Assembly (NCBI RefSeq): GCF_001649575.2
Contig: NC_051453.1
Span: forward strand, 16,869,151-16,933,150
Length of the DNA: 64,000 bases
Origin: Kryptolebias marmoratus
Lineage: Eukaryota > Chordata > Actinopteri > Cyprinodontiformes > Rivulidae
Direction: 5' to 3'
Shown: piece by piece, positions 20,604 to 32,600 of the stretch
How positions within the stretch are numbered: the first letter of the stretch is position 1
Layout of the letters: each line of letters starts with the position of its first letter
Translations under genes and position numbers: made by a program
Notes under the pieces: model-generated
Databases searched by the model: none
What the model saw: the letters and a program-made list of their open reading frames with translations, nothing else
Told to the model about the DNA's origin: nothing

Positions 20604-23600
20604 GTAAGTTCATACAGCTGTCAGAATTCAACAGGACAAACTCTGCATCAGCATGCAACAGATATAGGAAACAGTGCGCGCGCTTTCTAAACATTTGGCA
20701 ATAAAATTCTTATCATGCAAAAAGTTGTGCAGATATCTGCAACCGCTGGGCAGCATCCCCTTATCATCCAGCTCCAACATCCCCAGCAACATTAGCCTGG
20801 GCAAAACCAAAACTAGACCCTTCCAAAATAAAAAGTAAACCATGTTTTGTCTTCAGATATGCAGTGATGCCCGATGAAAGCATAATGAATGAGGCTGCGA
20901 ATCAATCAGGGAAGCTGGGAGCCGCTGTTTTACTGACGAGAGAGACATCAAATCTGTTGTCATCGCCTAACATATTGATCATGTCAGTGTCCACGTTGAT
21001 CAGTAGGTGTTCCTGCTGCCTGCCAACATGCCTGTGGGGCACAAATGTTTTGAAATGTTGGAGCCTGACCCTATTACTGCCCTTAAAATAGCCACCACCA
21101 CAACCCCCCCTCCCCTGCCTGCCTGCCCCAGTTCCCCTGTTCAGGTGACCTTTAACCTCCAGAGGTGCCTTCCAGTTGGAACGGTCCGAGTGCAGTGGGT
21201 TTCCAGCTGATCGAGACACCGATGCCCGCGATGGGAACTTGTTTGGGCCGCCAGTCCCGACTTGTTATTCTGCGGGTGTCCTGTCCAGATTCTGTGTGTG
21301 TGTTTTTGTTTGTTTTTGGCTGCTGTCCCTGTTCCCCAGTTCTTTCAGTTCCCATTGACCCCCCCCCCNNNNNNNNNNNNNNNNNNNNNNNNNNNNNNNN
21401 NNNNNNNNNNNNNNNNNNNNNNNNNNNNNNNNNNNNNNNNNNNNNNNNNNNNNNNNNNNNNNNNNNNNNNNNNNNNNNNNNNNNNNNNNNNNNNNNNNNN
21501 NNNNNNNNNNNNNNNNNNNNNNNNNNNNNNNNNNNNNNNNNNNNNNNNNNNNNNNNNNNNNNNNNNNNNNNNNNNNNNNNNNNNNNNNNNNNNNNNNNNN
21601 NNNNNNNNNNNNCCCCAAAAAAAAAATCACCCCAGTTCACATTACTTTCTCTCTTTCTGGCCCCCTCCGTCCAGGAGAAATGCGTGGAATAATTTCTTAA
21701 GCAGGTGCTGTGGCTGGGAAATGCCTTTGTGATCTGACAGAAGGTAGGGGAGGCAGAGAGGTGGGCTGACCGGGCTTTAGAGGAGCAGGTGGGTGTCACA
21801 GCGAGAGTTCTGAGTGAAGAAACCGAAGCTCTAAAGTAAATCCTATATGCGGCAGCGGAGTTTTACTACCCAGGTTGTTACAAATAGTGCAGATTAACTC
21901 CATATTCCCCCTTAAAACTGAAGCAAGAGCAGATCTGCTTGACAGATGCAACGTTTCCAGTGGACTTTATGTCTGTTGCTTCTTGTTAAAGAACCCCAGA
22001 CAGAGAAACAAGCGTTTCATCTGCACTCACATAAATGTAGATGCGCTTTGAGCACATGTGGAGTAAATTTCCTGCTCAAACCAACTTCCTTTGCTGCTCT
22101 ATCTACAGCCGCACGCACACGCACACACGCACATATGTGTGGCTGTAAACACACGCAATGCATGTAAATACACGGTCTGAAACTGGGCGCACAGATTCTC
22201 CTTTTGTTATGCTAAACACAGTCTGGCTCTGAGGTGATTATTGGTTGGCCCACTTCAGTGGTTTGGGGGGTAAGCGGGATGGGGAGCTTAAAGAGATGAG
22301 TGTGTGTGAGTGGTTATTAGGGTGTTCTGGATGAGGAATGCGGGTGTGTGTGTGAGATTGGGGGGGTCAGAACAAGGGCGGAGTGGTTTTTGTTTGGTGT
22401 GTATCAGAGAAAGGTTGTGCACACTTTACAGCTTGTTAATGCATAAATATCTCATTACCTTTAACTAATTCATATATGCCAGCTGAGACTACACACAACT
22501 TCTGCCTTCTGTGCAAGGATATGTTTTTTTTAATGCTGTCAGTGTACCAGCAGTCACACACCCTCAGGCACAGCTAATGAGCCTGTTTGCATAAGAGACG
22601 CCTGACCATCAGTCACAACAATCATTAGGAATAAGGTTTACAAGCTAAAAGAAAGTCTCTCTGCCTTTCATGCGCTCAGCTAATTGAAGCCAATAGTGCA
22701 TTAACAATGAGAAGGCATGATCTGCATTCCCCTCAGCGTTTAGAGCTGCTGAGAACAGAGTGAGTCCACACAGTTCTTGAAGCTGAAACCAATCATGTGC
22801 TGATTTCACCCCTGCTCCGGTTCGGCGCTCTTACATAGCAGCGCTTCTGATTTAGCAACGCCACACAAAGTGCTCAAACACTATAAATACACAAAGTTCA
22901 CCACAGACAGCAGCGTTTCGGCCCTCTGTTTCTGGCGACACGCTGTCCAGTGGCCGTCTAACATGCACTTTCAGAAGATGTTTATTGTGAAAACACTCTG
23001 TGAGGCGACAGCTCTCAGGAAACCATACTTCTAAATGTAGGTTTACTTCAGCTCTGATTATTTCTTACACAATGCAAAGGAAACTGCATTGTGTGTTTGC
23101 TTGTGTGAAGACATGACTGGCGGAGCATTTAAGGGTGCAGAGGCCTTTTTTGGGATGTTCAGGACCAACTCGGTGGTCAATTAGGTAAACATCTGGCTCA
23201 CTGGAAATAAAACACGAAGAAATTTGCTTCTTACATTTTCCGCCTTTTTGCTCTGACCTGTCACATTGCTGGATCTCTGTGACGTAACTTTCCATGTACT
23301 GTCCCCTGTCCGTTTGACCCCGCGGACTCTGTTTTTAACTTTCCCCTGAGCATAACCCTCTTACGTGTGTCCTCCCCATCAGCTGTTACAGCGCTGCAGC
23401 AGCCCTCTCATTACAGCTGGAGAGTTAACCTCCACCACCTCAGGGCCTTGGCCACTTTAATTCTCCACAAATATTTTCCAGAATTTCTCAAATTCTTTTA
23501 TTTGGCTTAAAAATCTTCGTGGGACATCTGGTGTAATTGGGGAGTGGGTGAACCAGAGGGCAAAAAGTGCATGTGTGTGTGTGAGAGAGACCAGGAAAGG

Positions 23601-26600
23601 GTGGGAAACGGAAAGGTAGTGTCGGTCGGCGGTAGGTGTGGTTGTGAAATAAGATCCTGTCTTTTTTTTTTTTCCTGCCTCACAGTCCATTGCCAACCTC
23701 ACACCCCCACCTCCTTCTTTCCTCCCTGTCAGTCCTTTCTCATCTTAATCCCTGAGATTTAAAAGTTTGTTCACAAGATTGGAAAGAGTTGAAGACAAGA
23801 CTGCCTGTAGAGTTATAGTTTACACCTTCTTTTTTTTACTAATTGTAGCAAAGAAATCTCATTTAAAGCAGCATTGTTCCACTTCTTTGAAACCCATCTT
23901 TCTAATAGCAAGAGATAAGTAGTATTTGCCAAGTGTCTACAGCTAAACTGTAATCAAGCCGCAGGTGGGAGGTCCTCCTCACTCACACAAACTTAAACAT
24001 AGGCTTTTATCCAAAGCTGCTGACCGTAATCTGAGGGCAAATATTCACGAGTCTGTGCAGACCCATGAGCCAAGAAGAGAGTTCAGACTTAGTCAGAATA
24101 GAGGATGTTTTTGTTTAAATAAAATCAAGGTCAAACAATCAAATTACTTCAGAACTCTATGAAACAGATCTGAAGTTTGTTGGAAGGGCTTCAAGTAATT
24201 TTGTTTGATTTTTGCGTGTTGCAAAATCGAGTCCTCCGTCTGTTTCAAAGATAAGGTCAAAGGTTGCACAGATAACCTTACAAAACAAGCTCCATGACAT
24301 TTGCATTCAGATATTGAGTAGACTTTCACAAAAAAACTGAAGGAAAAATCAGTCTGACAGTGTGATTATATTCCTGTAAGTATGTCTTGTGTTGGATTGA
24401 AGGTTGTTCCGTAAGGGTGGTGTTATGGGTTGTGTCGTGTTATGTCTCTGACCTGTGGCTGCAGGCCGAGGCGAGGTTAGAGCTCTTAAGAAGGGGACGA
24501 CTGTGCTCTGGCAGACGAGCATCATTGTATTATGTAAGGAGATAAAGATCTGCAGATGTTTATGGCAACAGTGGCTTCTACCTCCAGAAGAATGTGTGGC
24601 ATGTCGAGTGTGCGTACGCTTGTGGCCTGAATGTATGTTTGTGTGTGTTGTGATGGCGAGCAGCAGTGCCACTAATGCCAGACATGTGTCTGTAACACAT
24701 TCAGCCTGTCACTGGGACATGTGGCTCGATCCTGCTGGGGCAGGAGTTGAAAGACAAACCCCTGGGGTTTGTGTCTGCACAGGGCTGTGATTAGACGTGT
24801 GTGGGTGTGAGTGTGTGCACGCGGGGGCTCCCGGTGGGAAGGGGGAGCGCTCAGAGCTGTCATTAAACGGACAGTAAGGGCCTCCGGGCTGAAACACGGC
24901 GTTGGGAGCTATATGCGAGGCGTCTGTGGCTCGATTACTGTGTGTGTGTTTGTGTTGGTGTATTTCCCATGTGGTTCCCGTGGGCAAGCTGAAGGCATCA
25001 GACTGACTGATGCTCGTACGCAAACCAGACACATTCATCTCTTTTGCCTTTTTTGTCTGTGTCTCTATCCTGGCAAACAATCAGATTGCCCAATAAAACA
25101 AAGAAAAGGGGCTTGTAGTTTATACTTTTACAACAATGGAGCACTAAAGCCTCTGTTCCCCTTATGTCTGTCCACACTTTCAGCTGTCATTATATCCCTC
25201 CTGTATAAACACCTTCACAGTGCCTATTTAGATCATTTTGGATTACTGGGCAGGACCCTCCTATAAACTTTTGTGAGCAGTCATCCCTGTGTTTAAACTT
25301 GTGTACAAGTTTCCACCAAGTCATTCAAATGTGTATTTTATGGAATCCCCTGTGAGGGCATGGAAATTATCACGAGCTTCTGGTTGTTCATTCTAACGTC
25401 GAAAATAAGAATTGTGATTTTCTTCTTCTTAGTCCACATATAATTATTCCAACAATCTGTTAACGTTCGGAGCATGTGTTGTGAATGACCCAGGTACTAT
25501 GAAACCAAAGTTTAGCTCAGTATCTGTAGAGCTGACACACACAGACAGACACAGTCAAAAACATTATCACCCGCCTCTCGATTTTTAAGGGTGGGGAATA
25601 ATAAGAGCACCAGATGATGCGAAGCTGTAGGCCTCATTATATTTTCTCTCTGTCCCGCTTTGGGCCTCCCTGCTGTCACACAGGCCCCTCTGTCCAAGTA
25701 AGTCTGTCACTCTCTTGTATTTGTGCGCACACACTGTGTGCATCCACAGACTGATTTTTTTTTCTTTTTTTTGGGGGGGGGGTGTCACAGAGATTTCACC
25801 ATTTCACAGAGAACAATACCCCTTTTGATGCATCTCAGCGCTCTTTGTTTCATTAACGAGGGCCAGTAGGCCCACGGCCGACAGAAGGAGGATGAAACGG
25901 ACGAGGGGGGGAGGGGGCGGCGTGAACGGGGCAGAACTGTGAGAGGGTTATAAGAAATTTCTCGCTGCATACTCAAGGCCACTTTATTTATCAGTAGTTT
26001 ATGGCTGTTGCTGCTTCCAGCTGTATTGTTGAGCGCCTGCGCTTATCTCCTCAGCACTGTGTAGTAATCAGCTCAGCATCTTTATTGGCGCAGGCCTTAT
26101 CTGAGCTGCAGCTACTGAGCCTTATCCTGTTTACACACAGGGAAGAGGCACTGTCTGGTGAGGCTTGCTGCAATATTAGGAACATCATGCTTGGCATGGT
26201 GTTTTTACACCCACTCTATTCAGATAGCCACCATATTTGTGGTATTCGCAGAGGCGAGTGGGATTCTAAATGAGCAGAGAAAGGCAGGGGATGAAAGAGA
26301 GGAAGGTAGAGGGAGACGATAAGGGGATCATCAAACAGACAGAGGCGTCAGGTTTCAAAGACTTCAGGATTCTCTTCTCCACGGCCAGGCTATTATCTGA
26401 GTGGGTCATAACACGATTATGGCAACATCAGTGAAACGTCTCACAAGTCTAAAAATCCGCTTTGGCCCCTGGGCAATGCTCAGGTTTATCTTCACTGGAG
26501 CAGCTCTACGTTCGTCCCCTAATAAACTCTTGATGAGCTGTAACTGAACGCGTCATTATCCTCTCACCAACTGTGCATGTTAACGTAGATCAGAGGAGGT

Positions 26601-29600
26601 TCCTTCTGTAAGAGTCCTGAATGCAGCAGTTCTTCGTTATGTTCCCTCAAGTCAGCAGCGAGCCGAAGAGGAAGCGGCAGCTTTCAGAGGCCGCCTGCAC
26701 AGGTGCCTGCTGGTTAAAGTCCCCCTAGAGACTGTCCCGACAGGTGCCTGCGTGTAAAAGGCATTTATTTCCATGAATAAAATCTCTCTGAGTAAGCACA
26801 TGCTTCAGCCAGCGGCCCCCCGGTCCCTGCAGCTTTCACACAAACGAGGGGGCAAAAAGGCAGGGATTCACTCTGCACGCAACTCTGCTGACCTCAGCCA
26901 CGTCTGTGTATCAGTGTGTGTGTTTGTGAGCTTTGTACCTGTGTGACACACATATCAGCAGCCTATGCAAAACAGTGAAACAACATCCCGAGCCAAACAT
27001 CTGTATCGCTGTGCGTCCGCTCATGTTTATAAACACATGTTTCCTAAACGGTGATTATGTAAAAGCAGATGGAGCCATAATTGTTTATTTGGATTGCAAG
27101 GACAGTTTTAAAGCCTGTTGTGGTCATCAGCATATGATGGTTTGAGAGAGGCTTTGCCGGTGGAACCACAGTAATCCACTTTAACAACCACACACAGCCT
27201 CAAACTCCCACAGATGAAGCATAATAGGCAGTGTCACTGTCACATTTGTTGCTCTTGGATCCTACAGTGAAATGTTACATCCCTCACATCCCTTTGACCC
27301 ATTGCCCTTTGGTGCACCTCAGCTGACTGACTACATCCCCAAATACTTTAGAGGCCTCACATACCCATGCCTCACTGCTTTAATGACCTAAAGATAAAGA
27401 TTATTGATGCTTTTGGGACCTTCCCTTTAAAACATACTCAGAAACTGTTGCCACAGAGCTCCTCTCTTCCTTACCTGCCTGCGTTTTAAAAGAACAATGT
27501 TCACCAATAAGTGGATCTGACACTGATCCACTTTGGTTGTTCCTAACATACACTGAAGTTTTGCTCAGAGCTGCCCAAAGCGTTCACACCAGTTAAACTA
27601 GGAAACACTTCAGTAAGTCATTTCATAAGTCTCCCTAAACACAGTGTCACTCACATATCAAGTAACCACAAAATAACCACTCCCATACTTCTATTTATCC
27701 TCTATCTCTATCTATCCTCCTACCAATGCAGCTTATGTTGCAGGGTGTGCGAGGATGTTCACATACAAAGGTGAAAGTTTATCAAGAGTTTGCACAAGAG
27801 GCGGTGAAATAGATCGGTAAATATGATGGGTCTCTTACATAACAACAAACACACATGCACAGATCAGGTGACTGTAGAGAAAACAGTCAGAACTGTGAGA
27901 TGGCAAATTATTACAAAGGTTTAAGGATTTTTTGTCTCTAAGAACCTCTTTGATTGTACATATTGTCATGTTTTTGTAATAAAACCAAGCTTGGTCTTAA
28001 TCTTAATTAAAAATGTATCAATACCGTATGTGAATCCCTTCATTTGGTAAATAAAAACAAAGTCAGATCTACTACAAACTCAAAGCCTTGAACCAATTTC
28101 CTGTATACGAAACTTAATTACAAATCATTCAGTCCAATAATCTTTAGAAAAAAGAGAGGACTTAAAATTGACTAAACTCTCACCTTCACAGTTCACTGAG
28201 TGATCAGCTTTCTGATCATTGTGTCATTGGGTGGACAGATACCTACAAAATATGTGAACTCATAAAGATCAATGAAAAAAAAGAAAACGGTAATAAACAC
28301 TCCCTGAAACTGCTTTACAAGAGACTGGGGAATCACTTCCCCTTTCTCTTTCAAAGACGTCAAGTTTGTTGGAATTAATTTAGGGTTGTGGGTTTAGTTG
28401 GAATAGTTACCCTGCGCAGAACCAGGAGGAAGCTGTTGTGTATAGAACTGACAAAGGACTTAGTTGGACACGAGGCTGGAAAAACTTTTGCATAATCACA
28501 AAACACCATTCCCATGTGCACGGCCCCCAATACTCTGAATTTAGGTGAAAAACCAGAAAATTCCCTTGACGAGTTAAAAAATCTGAAGTTACATCAACAA
28601 AACCTCAGACAACAGGTTGTTTGGCTATAGATTTGCTGTGTCAAAGTCACATCTTTTCTGCTGTTAACTAAAGGAAGATAATGGAATCCCATGACTTCAG
28701 ACCAAATTCCATTGTGAACATCGCATGTCCGTGATAAAGCAAAATAAAGTTTCAAATTACTTATTAAAATTAGGCAACTAATTTAAGGAACAGTAAGTCT
28801 GGTCAGGTCAACAATTTAAACTGGTGTTAAGGGAAGGACTTGAAAAGCTTCACGTCTGCCTGCCCTCCCCCTTTCCGTCAATTCTCACACCAAGCTGTAC
28901 TCAAAAGCTGGCAGCTCTGGGATAGGTCACATGGTGCTCTGAAGAGACAGGAGGAGGAAATCCTCCATTAGCGTTGACCATAATACCTCTTCCTCCATCC
29001 CGCTCCGCCTCCCCTTCACCCCTCGCTCACCACTGACACTCGGGCACTCTCAGTATAATCACAGAATGGTTCTGATTCTGACCCTGAAAGCCCTGAAAGC
29101 CCATTAAAATGTCAATAGAGACCCAGAAGGATGAGAGAGTCATGAGAGCTGGATGATGTCTCAGCAGACACACAGGTGTTGCTCTACAGGGACATTAGTT
29201 CCACGTCAAGGAGAATTAACCTTTTAAGAGACAAAGAGTGTTAGCCAGTATTAGAACACCCATTGTTTCCTATACTGGCATGAAGTAGAAGCCAAAGGAC
29301 TGAGGAACTTCAAACAAAGTAGTAATGAAAACTGTTGATCTGCTTGGAGCATTTGTCTTTTTGTGTGTATATGAGACTCAGTTCTTTGAGTTCTTCTGAT
29401 AGAACTTCTTAATCATCATTCTAAATTTACCTCCAAAGCCAATCAAAAGGAAGCCAGCTGGATAATCTCTGTGCAGTCAGCCACGCTCTCACGCGCACCG
29501 CAAGCAACTTATGCAAAGTTGAAGTGTGCATGCCACATGTAAACACACGTGGACAGATTTTTGAAGCGATTCCTCGCAGGCAAGCAGAGTGTGAACATGT

Positions 29601-32600
29601 GAGTGGATTTACAGATGGAAAATAAGAATGATTACCACACACACAAAGACCCTGCCGTGACTTCAGCAATATAAACACAGATTCAACCAGCCGAATAAAA
29701 GCCTTTCTCTGACCTGTGCTGTGTAGTCTTTAGTGGTCTGCAGCGGTTCTTCTCATCAGCTGAAAGAGAGAAATGCAAAACCCAATCTGATAAGACAAAC
29801 TGAACTGTTCCCAAACCCACCAAGCTACCCACTTTGGATATTTGCTGCAACTTTATTCTCACTTTTCAACATTTTTTACTCCTTTTGTGTGTCTGTTGCA
29901 GGGATTTTCATGCTCTGAATAGTCTCAGGCGCCTGTTTGTGGCCTTTGAATGCAGCTCAGTGGCTTCATAGCTCATATGGCTCATTGGCACTAAAAGCGG
30001 CCAAGATCTCTGACAAAAGTTAAGCAAAACAACAAAGTAAATGGGTTGAGATAAACTGCTTCCTCTGTGAATGCAGTGGAAATAAGGTATGACTTTTCCT
30101 TTTTTAATGATAATTTGAAAATCTTTGGCATTATTTTCTGTCACTGACCTCATGACAGAGCATGTAAAACAAATGTTTTTTAAATTCAGTCAGCCAACGC
30201 AAGCCTTTGCCAGCAGCCCAGCCCAGTTCTTTCTCTCCCTCCTCTTCACGTCTTTATTTCTCCCACTCTGACACTCCCCCAGCTCTCCCTTTTCCTCTCT
30301 TTGGGTCAACAGGACCCTCTGAAGGTCACTTGCTGTTTATTCTGTTAGCATATAGGAGATTATATTTCCTTGTACTGCTGCTTGCAGTCAGGACTTAGAT
30401 TTCGTACAGATCTCATATTTGTGTTTCTCTTTGTGGTTAAGAGGTCCGTGAGCTGTGGAATGAGGAGAATGCCCACATACCACGCTGTTCTCAAGGGGAA
30501 GAACAAAACAGTTTGGCATCGCAAGGCTGGGTAGTGTGCTCACAGAGACTCTTTCATGATTTATCAATAGACATTGTGGAAGTGGTCAACGACTTGATCC
30601 CACTTTACTTTTTCAGTCGCTCAGCTCGTCAGCTCTGGCGTTTCCCATGGTGAGCTTGGATTGGTTTAGCCTTTAAGCACCAGTTAGTCAGCTTGTGTGT
30701 TTTTGTCTGTGTGTGTCTAACCTTTTTGTTTTCTGTTTTTCCCAATTTGCATTTGAATTCCTTCTCCACAAGCAGAAAAGAGATGGAGAAAGAGGGAGCA
30801 TGAGGAGAAAATGGAACAGAATAGTCAACATTACAGTGAGAAACAAACGCAATATAATTTCTGGAGCTTTTTTAGGTACTTACTGAACATCTTGTTTAGA
30901 CTAAACATGTAGGGATCCTCACTTTGTTAAAGTGATCATTAGGTAATATTTTTGTAGCCAAGTAAACTGAGGCTATAAGCCAAAAGACCTTCATGAACAA
31001 CCACCAATATTTGCATTAAAATCAACTCGTCTTAAGTCGTGTTGACGTCTTGCCTTGCCGCTGTAATTTCTGTGCTCACCCAGAACAAACCCTGCTGTTT
31101 GTGTGGACAGCTTAGTTACCCAAATACTACCAAATCCAGGCCCAGCCTTGTGTGGGCCCACCAGCAGCCTAAAGAAACCTTCTGCTGCACACTGCTTGTG
31201 TATGGGTCCTGCTCAGTGACAATCTATGGTTTTCTATAAACTACTGTAGAGAGTGGCACTTGGGGTGCAGAGCTGGTGCCGTTTTTCCAGCAGTCACTGA
31301 GAAAGGTGGGGTACACCCTGGATTGGTTGCCAATCCACTACAGGGCCACATAGAGTCAAACAACAATGCATACACACTCAGGGCCAATTTAAAGAAGCCA
31401 ATTAAACTAACTATGGGACTGTTTTAGTACGGTGGGAGGAAACCCAAGAAAACCCATGCATCCAGGAATTAAACCAAGGATGCTGTCAGGCAACGACACT
31501 AACCGACTGCATCACCATATAGGGAGCCCACTGTGCACATTTAAGACTCTGTAAGATGGATAATAATAAACCGTTTGCTTTGATCACAATCAAAAAACCC
31601 TAAAGAGCACCTGCTGTGTTATTTTTTCCACAACTCTACAATCAAAAATTTATATACTGTGCCCTTCTTTGTTTTTTGTATCGTAGCAAATACTTTAAAG
31701 CTTATTTGGATTCTATGGATTAGGGTCAGGCTCTGTACTGTATTTGTCATGGTGGCTAGCCTTCATTTATAAAGTGTTTTGAGCTTATATGGACAACTTG
31801 AAGTTTTTTACAATTCAATCCAAGGGCTAATCCAAGGTTTGCTGTTTTGCAACCAAAGACTATCAGTCATGCAAACTGATCCAAAGATCCAACTATTAAA
31901 CCTTTAATTAGTGGACAGTTCACTTTGCTGTCTGAATCACAGCTACCCCTGAGGCGTAATTTTCATCAAGGAACTTGGTTCATCTATAATATCTTTTTTT
32001 CCCCCATTGGCTTTTTCCACAATCCTATGAACATGGCCATTATATCCACTCTTTGATGTGGTGCACACCTGAGACAACATTTTCCTTTTTTTAACTTGGA
32101 GCAAAGTGTGAGTCTGAGAGCTGAGAGTGCATGTCTCACCAGCATGCATAAGAAATGTGTTTTTGGGGGTCTCTAGAAGTTCATTCGAGTGGTTTCTGTC
32201 GAGTGTTGTGTTTTTCAGGACTGACCAGTAATATGATCTTTGACTCCCATCACTTGTGAGATGACAGCTGTGGTTCACAGCCGGATTAGGAACATTCATG
32301 ATCAGATCTCTTACTTCAGCCCAAATGTCAAAAACTTCTGTGATGTCAGCTAAACCACAGGAACTGTGGGTAGGAATACTCTGACATTGACTGGGTATGT
32401 TTGTGTGTCTGTAAGTAGCTCTTAAGGACGCCTTTATGTCTTGAGCTCCCTCTCTTTACGAGCAACTGCAGTTATGCACGCCAAACATGCTCTCATGTGA
32501 AAAATGTTCCAGAGTTGGGTGGGCTTTCTTTTGTTTCTCTTGGTATTTGCACTTTTTAAAACTCCCTCATGGAACTTTTTGAATGTCCAAGCCAGAGTTT

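Noticed and set aside
24455..25266. Overlapping plus-strand frames of 111 and 151 residues in plpp3 intron 1
   Set aside because: Cys- and Val-rich composition follows from GT-rich DNA; no homologue recognised and no exon signals.
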